A model generated the notes under the pieces. It was not told where the DNA came from. It was given only the letters and a program-made list of their open reading frames with translations, and did no database searches. DNA of 58,762 bases from Clostridia bacterium (lineage in GTDB: Bacteria; Bacillota; Clostridia; Lachnospirales; Lachnospiraceae): positions 1 to 58,762 of the forward strand of contig CAJTDE010000029.1 in the NCBI GenBank assembly GCA_910574835.1. The letters run 5' to 3'. Made by a program: the position numbers and the translations under genes. Shown one piece after another: positions 44,257-53,644 of the stretch. Numbering within the stretch: the stretch's first letter is position 1; the number at the start of each line of letters is the position of its first letter.

Positions 44257-44906
44257 GGATTCATGACCTTCAAAAAGTCCTGCACATTCTGCTCTACATT
44301 TCCGCCGAATACGGCCGAACCTGCCACAATCACATTTGCTCCCGCATCCAGAACCTTCTTTACGTTATCAAGCTTAATACCGCCGTCCACCTCAATATCA
44401 ATGTCCAGGCCCCTCTCCGTAATCATCTGACGCAGATTGCGAATCTTTTGCGTACAGCTCTCAATATACCTCTGGCCGCCAAAACCGGGATTCACAGTCA
44501 TAAGCAGAACTATATCAAGATCCTCCAGGATATATTCAAGCTCTGTCAGAGGCGTAGCCGGATTCAAAACTACTCCGGCCTTGATTCCCTGCTCCTTGAC
44601 AGACGCTACCGTCCGGTTGAGATGTGTGCAGGCTTCCGCATGGACCGTAATAATATCCGCCCCTGCCCCTGCAAATTCTTTGATATAGCGATCCGGATCA
44701 CAGATCATCAGATGTACGTCAAAAACCATATCTGTCAAATTCCGAATGGATTGAATCACCGGAAATCCCAAAGACAGGCTGGGCACAAAGGCCCCGTCCA
44801 TCACATCAATATGCAGATACTGCGCTCCCGCCCTCTCTACTTTCTTTACATCCTCTCCCAAAGCCGCAAAATTTGCGGAAAGAATGGATGGCGCCAGCTT
44901 GTTCAT
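44253..44906 (-). CDS. rpe: Ribulose-phosphate 3-epimerase
   Basis: Interconverts ribulose 5-phosphate and xylulose 5-phosphate. The TIM-barrel protein (217 aa) shows [53 protein letters not shown] and [14 protein letters not shown], with the metal ligands His and Asp in place. Two bases separate it from rsgA. Confidence 0.97.
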   Translation of the reverse strand: MNKLAPSILSANFAALGEDVKKVERAGAQYLHIDVMDGAFVPSLSLGFPVIQSIRNLTDMVFDVHLMICDPDRYIKEFAGAGADIITVHAEACTHLNRTVASVKEQGIKAGVVLNPATPLTELEYILEDLDIVLLMTVNPGFGGQRYIESCTQKIRNLRQMITERGLDIDIEVDGGIKLDNVKKVLDAGANVIVAGSAVFGGNVEQNVQDFLKVMNP

Positions 44907-44908
44907 AA

Positions 44909-45787
44909 CTAATACCTCCTTTTGTCCTTTATTTCCTCATATAAGCATTGATAATTCTCATATCGTATGGGGCTGATTTTCTTTTCCATCAGGGCTTCCT
45001 TCACACCGCAGTCCGGCTCATGAATATGTACGCAGCCCTGAAATCTGCAATTCGGTTCATATTCCTGAAATTCCGGAAAGTACTCCCGCAAATCCTCTTT
45101 TTCAAGCTCCGGCAGATAAACGGAACTAAACCCGGGCGTATCGCAGATATAGCTGTCCCCGTCCAGGGCGAAAAGCTCCGAATGGCGGGTGGTGTGTTTT
45201 CCCCGCTCAATCTTTTTGCTGATATCCCCTGTCTCCATCCCTGCCTCCGGCTGCAGCAGATTGATCAGGGAGGATTTTCCCACACCGGAAGGGCCGGCTA
45301 CGGCCGTCGTCTTTCCCTGTAAAATGGTGCGGAGTTCCCGGATTCCCGTTTCCTCCATAGCGCTTGTAAAATGAATCCGATAGCCTCCGCGCTCATAGAC
45401 TTCTTTTAACATCCGCAGCTCTTCCTGCGACACCATATCCTGTTTGTTAAAACAGATAATTACCGGAACCTTTTGATATCTCATAAGAATCAGGAAGCGA
45501 TCCAGGAGGTTAAAATTGGGCTTTGGCTTTGCCGCCGCAAATATAACCAGCGCCTGATCCATATTGGCTACCGCAGGCCGTATCAGGGCATTCTTTCTTG
45601 GAAGAAGCTCCTCAATGCTTCCTGTCTTTTCTCTCTCATCAAGAACAGACAGGCGGACATTATCCCCTACCAGGGGCTTTACTTTCTGATTTCGGAAGAT
45701 TCCCTTTGCTTTACATTCGTAGATGCCGGACTCCGCTGTGTGAACGTAGTAGAATCCGGCTATTCCTTTTATAATTTTTCCCTGCAT
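44909..45787 (-). CDS. rsgA: Ribosome small subunit-dependent GTPase A
   Basis: Circularly permuted GTPase that matures the 30S subunit. The 292-residue protein has an N-terminal OB fold, then ICFNKQDM (G4), [15 protein letters not shown] (G1), DTPGFSS (G3), and a C-terminal zinc domain with [17 protein letters not shown]. Length and order are standard. It follows prkC by 6 bases. Confidence 0.97.
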   Translation of the reverse strand: MQGKIIKGIAGFYYVHTAESGIYECKAKGIFRNQKVKPLVGDNVRLSVLDEREKTGSIEELLPRKNALIRPAVANMDQALVIFAAAKPKPNFNLLDRFLILMRYQKVPVIICFNKQDMVSQEELRMLKEVYERGGYRIHFTSAMEETGIRELRTILQGKTTAVAGPSGVGKSSLINLLQPEAGMETGDISKKIERGKHTTRHSELFALDGDSYICDTPGFSSVYLPELEKEDLREYFPEFQEYEPNCRFQGCVHIHEPDCGVKEALMEKKISPIRYENYQCLYEEIKDKRRY

Positions 45788-45793
45788 AGGCTT

Positions 45794-48199
45794 TTACGGC
45801 GTTGTAGGATTCGTGTTATTTTCGGAGTTATTATCCCCATCGCCCCCTGTCGGCGGATCTGGCTGTGCAGGCGGGGTAGGCGGGGTCAATCCGGTTTCTC
45901 CACAGGCAGTACATTTACCGCCTGCATCCACAGTCGGATGACTGCAGACGCCATTGCTTATCACCACATTAATTGTCGTCCCTACGTTCTGTGTTCCCGA
46001 CGGGCTGCAGGAAATAATTTTATCCTTTGCCACAGACTTACTATACTCACGCTTGATAGTGCCAACTACAAAACCTCTGGCCGTGATTTCATCCAATGAT
46101 GCCCCGGCACCCGGCACAGAAGCCGTCTTAACCGGCTCCGGCCCAAGGCTCACAACAACGTTCACGGTGCTTCCAACCTTCACAGTATTTCCGTTTCCCG
46201 GGGAATAAGAAATCACATTTCCTTTTGGAACCGTATTATGATACTGCTCTGACCGTGCTACCTTTAGTCCTTTTTCCGTAAGATAGTTTGTCACCGCACT
46301 CTCGCTGCTTCCATTCTTCTCCGCATTCCCGATATAAACCTCTTTGATCTCTTTTCCCTTACTTACCTCGTAGCTTACGGCCGTATCCTTGGGCACCTTG
46401 GTTCCCTTCGTAATACTCTGGCTGATTACGCGCCCTTCCTCTACCGTATCACTGAATGCCTGACGCGCCGTACCGCTCTTAAGTCCGGCCTTTTCCAGCT
46501 CGCTCTTTGCTTCTGCCTCCGTAAGCCCTTCTATTTTGGGCACAGTTGCCTCTTCATCTTCTTGCTTTCCTTTACTTACAACCATGCGGATGACACTGCC
46601 CTTGCTTGTCTTGCCGCCTGCTTTCGGAGTTATGGAAATCACGTTTCCGGCCGGCGTATTGTCATCGAAGGCTTCCGTCACATCTACCGTAAATCCCGAC
46701 TCCTCCAAAGCCTCCACCGCACGTTCACGGGTATAACCCTCTACATCCGGTATTGTGACCTCCTCGCCGTCGCCGCAGATATCTACGATAATCATAGTGT
46801 TCAAATCCACCTTCGTACCTGCCTCCACACTCTGACCGATAATCTGTCCCGGTTCATAGTCCGAAGAAGCCTTTGTCTCTCCCAACCGGATACCCAGGTT
46901 CAAGGAATTGAGGGCTTCCTTAGCTTCCGAGTAGCTCTTTCCAAGCAAGTCCGGAACTTCAACTTCACCCTCTTCATCGTCGCCGTCCAGGACATCCTCT
47001 ATCTGAGGCTCGTTGTTATCCTTTGGCTTCTTGCCCTTACCAAAGCCAAAGATCTTCGCTATAATAAAGATAATAATAATGACAATAATCACTGCGGCAA
47101 CAATGCCGCCGATGGTCATAATTTTTTCCAGCTTGGGATCTAATGCGCCGCTGTCCTCGTCGTCGTCCTCCTCATCATAATCATCGTATTCATCATCATA
47201 TTCGTCATCGTCATATTCATCATCGTCATAATCTTCATCAAAAAGCTCTTCATCATCCTCCCCAAAGTCATCCGGATATGGGATTCTGCCCGTTTCCCTC
47301 TTGATCTTTGACACATCATCCCGGGAGATCGCAACAGTCTTAGCACCATCCGGCAAAATCTCCTTTACAAAATTCACATCAGGCGTTACCAAAGACTGCT
47401 TCAAATCTGCCGCCAGTTCCGACACATTGGCATAACGTCGATCCGGGCTTTTCTCCGTACATTTCAGAATAATATGCTCTAAGCTTACCGGAATGTCAGA
47501 AGCATAGACTCTGGGAGACACAATGTCCTCCTGAAGATGCTTTACAGCCACAACAACCGTAGTCTCCCCGTCAAATGGCACCCGTCCCGTAACCATTTCA
47601 TACATCACAATACCAAGAGAATAAATATCGCTCTTTGCATCGCTATAGCCTCCTCTTGCCTGTTCCGGAGAGGTATAATGAACGGACCCCATAGCGTCTG
47701 AGGTGTTTGTATTTGAGGACACGGATTTTGCAATTCCAAAATCTGTCACCTTTACCTTTCCCTCACGGGAAATGATGATGTTCTGGGGCTTAATGTCCCG
47801 ATGTACAATCTGATTGTTATGTGCAATCTCTAATCCTGCCCCTACCTGAATCGCAATGCTGGTAGCCTCCTTAACCGTAAGCCTGCCTTTCTTCTCGATA
47901 TAGGTTTTCAGAGTAATGCCCTCTACCAGCTCCATAACGATGTAGTTAATGTTCTGCTCATCTCCCACGTCGTACACATTCACAATATTGGGGTGAGCCA
48001 GTCCTGCCGCCGCCTGGGCCTCCTCCTTAAATTTGCGGACAAAATTTTTATCATCTACGAACTCGTCCTTTAAAATCTTCACTGCCACAAAACGGTTCAG
48101 CTTGTGATCCTTACCCTTAAAAACATCCGCCATGCCGCCCGATCCGATTTTCTCCAAAATCTCATAGCGATCTCCCACAAACATACCTAATCTAATCAT
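45794..48199 (-). CDS. prkC: Membrane Ser/Thr protein kinase with PASTA repeats
   Basis: An 801-residue receptor kinase. The kinase domain (about 1-270) has IGSGGMADVFKG, VAVKILKD, HRDIKPQNIII, DFGIAKS and GSVHYTSPEQARGG. An unusually acidic Asp/Glu/Tyr-rich stretch (about 310-355) precedes a single membrane helix. Outside are about five PASTA-like repeats (for example VPDLLGKSYSEAKEALNSLN and IPDVEGYTRERAVEALEESG), which sense muropeptides in homologs. The last 50 residues hold a small Cys/His motif (CSHP...KCTACGE) and a Pro/Asn-rich tail not usual in PrkC. It overlaps prpC by 4 bases. Confidence 0.95.
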   Translation of the reverse strand: MIRLGMFVGDRYEILEKIGSGGMADVFKGKDHKLNRFVAVKILKDEFVDDKNFVRKFKEEAQAAAGLAHPNIVNVYDVGDEQNINYIVMELVEGITLKTYIEKKGRLTVKEATSIAIQVGAGLEIAHNNQIVHRDIKPQNIIISREGKVKVTDFGIAKSVSSNTNTSDAMGSVHYTSPEQARGGYSDAKSDIYSLGIVMYEMVTGRVPFDGETTVVVAVKHLQEDIVSPRVYASDIPVSLEHIILKCTEKSPDRRYANVSELAADLKQSLVTPDVNFVKEILPDGAKTVAISRDDVSKIKRETGRIPYPDDFGEDDEELFDEDYDDDEYDDDEYDDEYDDYDEEDDDEDSGALDPKLEKIMTIGGIVAAVIIVIIIIFIIAKIFGFGKGKKPKDNNEPQIEDVLDGDDEEGEVEVPDLLGKSYSEAKEALNSLNLGIRLGETKASSDYEPGQIIGQSVEAGTKVDLNTMIIVDICGDGEEVTIPDVEGYTRERAVEALEESGFTVDVTEAFDDNTPAGNVISITPKAGGKTSKGSVIRMVVSKGKQEDEEATVPKIEGLTEAEAKSELEKAGLKSGTARQAFSDTVEEGRVISQSITKGTKVPKDTAVSYEVSKGKEIKEVYIGNAEKNGSSESAVTNYLTEKGLKVARSEQYHNTVPKGNVISYSPGNGNTVKVGSTVNVVVSLGPEPVKTASVPGAGASLDEITARGFVVGTIKREYSKSVAKDKIISCSPSGTQNVGTTINVVISNGVCSHPTVDAGGKCTACGETGLTPPTPPAQPDPPTGGDGDNNSENNTNPTTP

Positions 48200-48933
48200 C
48201 CTATCACCTCATCCAGTTCTACTAACACCACTGCAATATTGTCTCTCCCGCCGTTTCTGTTAGCCGTATCCACCAGCTCCTGTGCACAGGTGCGAAGATC
48301 TCTTCTTCGCCCCACAATCTCCAGAATCTGGGAATCCTCTATCATATTACTCAAACCATCCGAACACAAAAGCAGACATTCGCCGGGTTCTAAACTTGTA
48401 TTAAAATAGTCCGGCTCCACCGCACCTGATACTCCGATGGCTTTCGTTATAATATTCTTTTCAGGATGATTTCTTGCTTCCTCTTTTGAAATCTCTCCCA
48501 TACGAACCATTTCTTCCACCAGGGAATGATCCCTTGTTATTTGTTCTATGGTCCTCCCCACCTTGTAAAGCCGGCTGTCCCCTATGTTGGCTGCATAGAC
48601 AGTATTCCCCAGCACAGTGGCTGCTACCAATGTTGTCCCCATCCCACTGTAAGCCTCGGATTCCTGCGCCTTCTCAATCAACCTTTGATTTGCATACTGA
48701 AATGCACTTTTTAAAATCTGTAGGGGAATATTCCGCATACTTTTCTCGACTGCCTCCCGAATCCGGGAGACCGTATACTCGGAGGCCAGATCGCCTGCTT
48801 TATGACCGCCCATCCCGTCTGCCACAAGGAACAGGTTGGGTAAATTACCGACCGGTTTTTCTGAAATATAAATATAATCCTGATTGACGCTCCGATACCG
48901 GCCTACGTCCTTCAATCCATATGCCCTCAGCAT
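48196..48933 (-). CDS. prpC: PP2C-family Ser/Thr phosphatase
   Basis: Metal-dependent phosphatase (245 aa) that reverses PrkC phosphorylation. Seen are KDVGRYRSVNQDYIYIS, FLVADGMGGHKAGDLAS, AANIGDSRLYKV, ITRDHSLVEEMV, LLCSDGLSNM and GGRDNIAVVLVEL, covering the metal-binding aspartates. The kinase-phosphatase pair and 4-base overlap are standard for Firmicutes. Confidence 0.96.
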   Translation of the reverse strand: MLRAYGLKDVGRYRSVNQDYIYISEKPVGNLPNLFLVADGMGGHKAGDLASEYTVSRIREAVEKSMRNIPLQILKSAFQYANQRLIEKAQESEAYSGMGTTLVAATVLGNTVYAANIGDSRLYKVGRTIEQITRDHSLVEEMVRMGEISKEEARNHPEKNIITKAIGVSGAVEPDYFNTSLEPGECLLLCSDGLSNMIEDSQILEIVGRRRDLRTCAQELVDTANRNGGRDNIAVVLVELDEVIG

Positions 48934-48946
48934 TCGTCTCCTCCTT

Positions 48947-50005
48947 TCATGATTTCATCAATTTGCCTGCGGGCTGCTGCACATATTTTCTGCGCAGCTG
49001 TCCGCAGGCACCGTCTATATCACGGCCCATCTCTCTCCTAAGTGTAGCATTAATCCCGTTTTTTTCAAGATTTTTTTTGAATTTGTCTACAACTTTTTCC
49101 CTTGGCTGCACAAAATTCCGCTCTGTCACGGGATTTACCGGAATCAAATTTACATGTGCGTGAAGAGGACCTGCAAGCTCTGCCAAAGCTGCCGCATCCT
49201 CATCGCTGTCATTGACTCCGGCTACCAGGCTATATTCCAGCGTCACCCTTCTGCCTGTCCTTCGAAAATAATATCCGCAGGCATCCAGCACTTCCCTAAG
49301 CTCGTAGCGATTCGCAATGGGCATCAGCTCCCGCCGTTTTTCCTGGGTTACCGCGTGGAGTGACAGCGCTAATGTAACGGCAAGCTCCTCCTCCGCCAGC
49401 CTGCGAATCTCCGGCACAATGCCGCAGGTAGATATTGTAAGATTCCTCTGGCTGATATGAAGGCCCTTTTCATGGGTTAACATTCGGATAAAACGCACGA
49501 GATTGTCATAATTATCCAAAGGCTCCCCTGTCCCCATCACTACCACATTGGAAACACGCTCTTTGGAATCCTGCTGAATCCGGTAAACCTGCTCCAGCAT
49601 CTCAGAAGTCCGGAGGTTCCGCACCAATCCTCCGATGGCAGACGCACAAAAACGGCATCCCATCCGGCATCCTGCCTGAGAAGAAATGCACACGGAATTT
49701 CCATGATGATAGCGCATCAACACACTCTCTATCACATGGCCGTCCGGCAGACGAAATAAATACTTACAGGTTCCGTCCAGCTTTGATCTCTGTACTTCTA
49801 CGATCTCCAAAGTAACGTATTCATATTCCGTTTCCAGCCATTCCCGAAATGTCTTTGGCAGATTGGACATTACCGTAAAATCCTCTGCCAGCTTTTCATG
49901 CATCCACTGGTATACCTGTTCTGCCCGAAATGCCTTCTCACCCTGACTCAGAAACTGACCGCGAAGTTCTTCTAAAGTCAGGGATTTAATGTCAATTTGT
50001 TCCAT
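48947..50005 (-). CDS. rlmN: 23S rRNA (adenine-2503-C2)-methyltransferase
   Basis: Radical-SAM methylase for A2503 of 23S rRNA and A37 of some tRNAs. The protein (352 aa) has the CxxxCxxC cluster motif in AGCRMGCRFCAS, the VVMGTGEPLDNYDN segment, and the C-terminal AACGQL-like region written GACGQLRRK. I chose the ATG at 50005, with AAGGAAA upstream, because the longer frame merely overlaps rsmB. Confidence 0.95.
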   Translation of the reverse strand: MEQIDIKSLTLEELRGQFLSQGEKAFRAEQVYQWMHEKLAEDFTVMSNLPKTFREWLETEYEYVTLEIVEVQRSKLDGTCKYLFRLPDGHVIESVLMRYHHGNSVCISSQAGCRMGCRFCASAIGGLVRNLRTSEMLEQVYRIQQDSKERVSNVVVMGTGEPLDNYDNLVRFIRMLTHEKGLHISQRNLTISTCGIVPEIRRLAEEELAVTLALSLHAVTQEKRRELMPIANRYELREVLDACGYYFRRTGRRVTLEYSLVAGVNDSDEDAAALAELAGPLHAHVNLIPVNPVTERNFVQPREKVVDKFKKNLEKNGINATLRREMGRDIDGACGQLRRKYVQQPAGKLMKS

Positions 50006-50006
50006 A

Positions 50007-51374
50007 TTATGATTTCCTTCTGAATTTCGCAATAAAAAATCCATCGCCGGCATGGATTCCCGGCAAAAGCTGAATATATCCCTTTGAAGCCGTTCCTTCA
50101 TTTAACCCTTTTGGAAGGCAGTCCTCCAAAGAAACCGCCTCAAAGGGAAAATGCTCTAAAAACCACTCCACATTCTCCTCATTTTCTCCCCGGTGAATGG
50201 TACAAGTGCTGTAAATCAAAGCTCCGCCGGGCTTTACATACGCCTGAACCGTCTCAAGAATCTGCCGCTGCAGTACCATTAAATCCTGCTGCTGTTCCCG
50301 TGTCATCCGGTACTTCAGATCTGTTTTTTTGCCCAAAACGCCCAAGCCGGAGCAGGGAAGATCTGCAAGCACCAAATCTGCTGATGCGACGGAGTCCTCA
50401 TGACAGACACAGGCATCCCATTTCAGAATGTGCAGATTCCTCACACCGGAACGCCGGGCATTTTCCCGAATTAATTCCGTCTTATAGTCTGTTAAATCCC
50501 TTGCCTCTACACGGCCCGTACCATGAAGCTTTTCCGCCATATGAAGGCTCTTTCCGCCAGGCGCCGCGCATACATCTATGCATACGCTCCCCTCGCTTGG
50601 AGCTGCCGCCTCTGCCGCCAGCATAGAACTTACGTCCTGAACCTGGAATAATCCTTCCTGAAATTCCGGAATGGTTCCCAAATAATTATAATTCTCTATG
50701 CGCAGCGCATAATCCGGCCAGTCTGCCCGCGTCACATGAATCCCCTGCCGCTCAAGGCGCTCCTTCAATTCCTCCGGCGTAATACGCTCCAAATTAGGCC
50801 GAATAGCCAACGGTTCTTTTTCCAAAAAAGCCCGAAGCATCCGTTCTGTTGTCTCCGCTCCGTATACGGCCAGCCAATCCGCCGTAATCCATTCCGGCAT
50901 AGAATACATCACAGACAAATAGGAGCATATGTCTGCCTTATCCGGATAACGAACGTCGGCAAGATTTCTTGCCGCATTACGCAGTACGCCGTTCACAAAG
51001 CCTTTCAGGGAGCGAAACCCCTTTTTTACCGCCAGCTTTACAGCCTCATTGCAAACTGCCGAGTCCGGAACACTGTCCATAAACTTCAGCTGATAGACGG
51101 ACATCCGCAGGATATTGCGGATTACCGGCTTCATTTTATTCACCTTTACGCTGGAAAACTGGTTGATAATATAGTCCAGATGGAGCATCCACTCCAATGT
51201 TCCTTCCGTAAGCCGCGTGAGAAAAGCCCGCTCCGGCTTACTCAGGTATTGATACTTTTCCAGTACATTGCGGATAGCAATATGACTGTATTCTTCCTGC
51301 CTGGTCACTTCCATCAGAATACCAAGGGCCAGCTCCCGACTGTCCGCCGTATCAGTCACGGTCTCTTCCTCCAA
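50007..51374 (-). CDS. rsmB: 16S rRNA (cytosine-967-C5)-methyltransferase
   Basis: A 455-residue enzyme with an N-terminal NusB-like domain (RELALGILMEVTRQEEYSHI) and a SAM-dependent methylase domain: CIDVCAAPGGKSLHMAEKL, DLVLADLPCSGLGVLGKKTD (the PCSG cysteine) and IYSTCTIHRGENEENVEWF (catalytic TC). Its start overlaps the end of the metallopeptidase gene by 23 bases. Confidence 0.95.
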   Translation of the reverse strand: MEEETVTDTADSRELALGILMEVTRQEEYSHIAIRNVLEKYQYLSKPERAFLTRLTEGTLEWMLHLDYIINQFSSVKVNKMKPVIRNILRMSVYQLKFMDSVPDSAVCNEAVKLAVKKGFRSLKGFVNGVLRNAARNLADVRYPDKADICSYLSVMYSMPEWITADWLAVYGAETTERMLRAFLEKEPLAIRPNLERITPEELKERLERQGIHVTRADWPDYALRIENYNYLGTIPEFQEGLFQVQDVSSMLAAEAAAPSEGSVCIDVCAAPGGKSLHMAEKLHGTGRVEARDLTDYKTELIRENARRSGVRNLHILKWDACVCHEDSVASADLVLADLPCSGLGVLGKKTDLKYRMTREQQQDLMVLQRQILETVQAYVKPGGALIYSTCTIHRGENEENVEWFLEHFPFEAVSLEDCLPKGLNEGTASKGYIQLLPGIHAGDGFFIAKFRRKS

Positions 51375-52059
51375 ATAAAATCAAAAGCCGAAGCAGTGAT
51401 AAAATAGAAGCCGCTGCCGCTGCCACATAAGTCATTGCTGCTGCGCCCAGTACCTTCTTTGTCTGCTTTACCTCTTCCTCATACAACATTCCCGAATCAC
51501 TTAAAATGCGAATCGCCCGGCCGGAAGCGTCAAACTCCACCGGCAGGGTTATCAGCTGAAACAGCACTCCCAGAGAAAACAGCAAAATTCCCAAATTCAC
51601 CAAGAAGGAAGAACCTGCAAAAACCAAGCCCACCAGAATAATAGGCCAAGCTGCCTGTGTTCCGAAATTTGCAACCGGAACCAGGGAGTTGCGGAGGCGA
51701 AGAGGCGCATAGGAACGATCATCCTGAATTGCATGGCCGCACTCGTGGGCCGCAACGCCAATCGCTGCCACAGAGTCCGAACCATATACGGAATCCGACA
51801 AACGAAGCACCTTTGTCCTGGGATCATAATGATCTGTCAGGCTGCCGGATATATGCTCTATCCGCACCTCGTAAAGTCCGGCAGAACGCAAAATCCGCTC
51901 CGCCGCCTCTGCTCCTGTCAATCCTGCCCGGCTGCGCACTCTGCTGTATCTCGCATAAGTTCCCTTCACCTTTGCAGATGCAATCAGGGAAATCACCATC
52001 CCGATTATAATTAAAATGTATGTTGGGTCAAAATAGTATCCATATCCATAATAAGGCAT
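51352..52059 (-). CDS. Neutral zinc metallopeptidase, YugP-like membrane protein
   Basis: A 235-residue protein with an N-terminal membrane helix (DPTYILIIIGMVISLIASAKV), the zinc motif AAHECGHAIQDD near residue 110 and two or three more C-terminal membrane segments. This is the Zn-dependent protease family PF04298. Substrates are unknown. It lies between fmt and rsmB, as often seen in Clostridia. Confidence 0.9.
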   Translation of the reverse strand: MPYYGYGYYFDPTYILIIIGMVISLIASAKVKGTYARYSRVRSRAGLTGAEAAERILRSAGLYEVRIEHISGSLTDHYDPRTKVLRLSDSVYGSDSVAAIGVAAHECGHAIQDDRSYAPLRLRNSLVPVANFGTQAAWPIILVGLVFAGSSFLVNLGILLFSLGVLFQLITLPVEFDASGRAIRILSDSGMLYEEEVKQTKKVLGAAAMTYVAAAAASILSLLRLLILFGGRDRD

Positions 52060-52164
52060 ATTCTATCTCCTTTCCGCAATCTCCCGCACTCTTTCCTCCA
52101 AATTTCTTAAAGTGTTTTGTACAGGTAAGCCGTAAGCGCTTCTCTTCTTAAACCGTATTCGAAT

Positions 52165-53097
52165 CTAACCAAGGAACATTCCCTCCTTGATCTCATACCC
52201 CCGAAGAAAAGCCGCCGTATCCATACGTTTCTTGCCCTGCAGCTGCAGCTCGTTGATTTTCAACACGCCCTGTCCGCAGGCCACATAGACAGCATCCTTG
52301 GAAACTCTTACTATCTCCCCACAGGCCCTTTGAGTCTGTTCCTCCACACACACATCCCCGTCCCAGATCTTTAAAAGCTTTCCCGTAAGCCGCGTATAGG
52401 CGCTTGGCCACGGATTTAAGCCTCTGATAAGCCTCTCAAGCTCTGCAGCCGGCCGCGTCCAGTCAAGTTCCCCCATATCCTTTGTAAGCTGCTTTGCATA
52501 AGCGGTGGGGGAATCGCCCTGTTTTTGGGAAGTGAGGCTCCCCTCCTCAAGCTTTGCCAATGCCTCCACGCAAAGAGACGCTCCAAGCGCGCTGAGCTTT
52601 TTAAAAAGGCTTCCCCCTGTTTCCTTTGGCTCCAGGGGAACCGCAGCCTTAAGAAGCATATCACCGGTATCCAGGCCCTCGTCCATCTGCATAATTGTAA
52701 TTCCGCTTTCCGCCTCCCCATCAATCACAGCCCACTGAATGGGCGCTGCTCCGCGATACTTCGGAAGCAGAGAACCGTGAACATTGACACAGCCATATTG
52801 CTTCATTTCCAGGATCGATTTTGGTATCAGCTGGCCAAAGGCTGCCACCACTATCACATCTGCCTCGGTGCTTCGCAACTTCTCCTCTGCCTGTTCACCG
52901 CGAAGCTTAGCCGGCTGATAAACAGGTAAGCCATGAGCCAAAGCTACTGCCTTTACCGGTGTAGGAATCAGCTCATGCCCTCTTCCCTTTGGCTTATCCG
53001 GCTGGGAAACCACCAAAGTGATTTCATGGCCCGCCTCGATAAGCGCCTCCAAGGTTCCCACCGCAAAATCCGGCGTACCCATAAAAATAACCTTCAT
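52165..53097 (-). CDS. fmt: Methionyl-tRNA formyltransferase
   Basis: Formylates initiator Met-tRNA. The 310-residue protein has MKVIFMGTPDFAVGTLEALI, the catalytic segment NVHGSLLPKYRGAAPIQWAV and MQMDEGLDTGDML, then a C-terminal OB-like domain. It lies 5 bases after def, the partner that removes the formyl group. Confidence 0.97.
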   Translation of the reverse strand: MKVIFMGTPDFAVGTLEALIEAGHEITLVVSQPDKPKGRGHELIPTPVKAVALAHGLPVYQPAKLRGEQAEEKLRSTEADVIVVAAFGQLIPKSILEMKQYGCVNVHGSLLPKYRGAAPIQWAVIDGEAESGITIMQMDEGLDTGDMLLKAAVPLEPKETGGSLFKKLSALGASLCVEALAKLEEGSLTSQKQGDSPTAYAKQLTKDMGELDWTRPAAELERLIRGLNPWPSAYTRLTGKLLKIWDGDVCVEEQTQRACGEIVRVSKDAVYVACGQGVLKINELQLQGKKRMDTAAFLRGYEIKEGMFLG

Positions 53098-53102
53098 ATG
53101 CG

Positions 53103-53576
53103 TTACTCCTCATCTTCCATTTCCACATCGTAAAGCTCGCCCTCTACCTTGTCCACATACACGATGCCTTCCAGATGATCTATCTCATGGCAGATAGCTC
53201 TTGCCAGATAGCCGTCTGCCTCAACTACATAATATTCCATATTTTCATCCCACGCCTCTGCCCGAACATGGGCCGGACGTGTCACCTCACCCGCTTTTCC
53301 GGGAACGCTTAAACAGCCTTCGCTTGCGGTTTCCGTATCCCGTGTTTCAAGGATCTTCGGATTTACCATAGTATATGGAGTTCCGTCTACATCAATGACT
53401 ACGATTCTCTTCAGAATCCCAACCTGCGGAGCTGCCAGCCCCACACCCTCCGCTTCATACATGGTATCGTACATATCGCCGATAAGCTCCTGAAGCTTAG
53501 GTGTCATCTCGGGAACCTCCCTGCATTTCTTTCGCAGTATATCGTCTCCTAACTGCCTGATTTTTCTGATTGCCAT
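53103..53576 (-). CDS. def: Peptide deformylase
   Basis: Removes the N-formyl group from nascent proteins. The 157-residue enzyme has all three motifs: GVGLAAPQVG, EGCLSVPG and HEIDHLEG (metal ligands Cys, His, His). Short type I form. AGGAGG lies before the ATG, and a hairpin repeat lies about 24 bases upstream. Confidence 0.97.
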   Translation of the reverse strand: MAIRKIRQLGDDILRKKCREVPEMTPKLQELIGDMYDTMYEAEGVGLAAPQVGILKRIVVIDVDGTPYTMVNPKILETRDTETASEGCLSVPGKAGEVTRPAHVRAEAWDENMEYYVVEADGYLARAICHEIDHLEGIVYVDKVEGELYDVEMEDEE

Positions 53577-53599
53577 TTCTATCCTCCTGCTATCTATAG

Positions 53600-53639
53600 T
53601 CGCTGCGCGACGGCACTAAAGGGTAAAGCCGCTTCGCAC
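53600..53639 (-). repeat. Interspersed hairpin repeat upstream of def
   Basis: About 40 bases nearly identical to 57386-57425 (a few differences). On the minus strand the 3' part folds as GTCGC-GCA-GCGAC. It lies 24 bases before the def start codon, between priA and def. Confidence 0.75.
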
Positions 53640-53644
53640 TAGCA

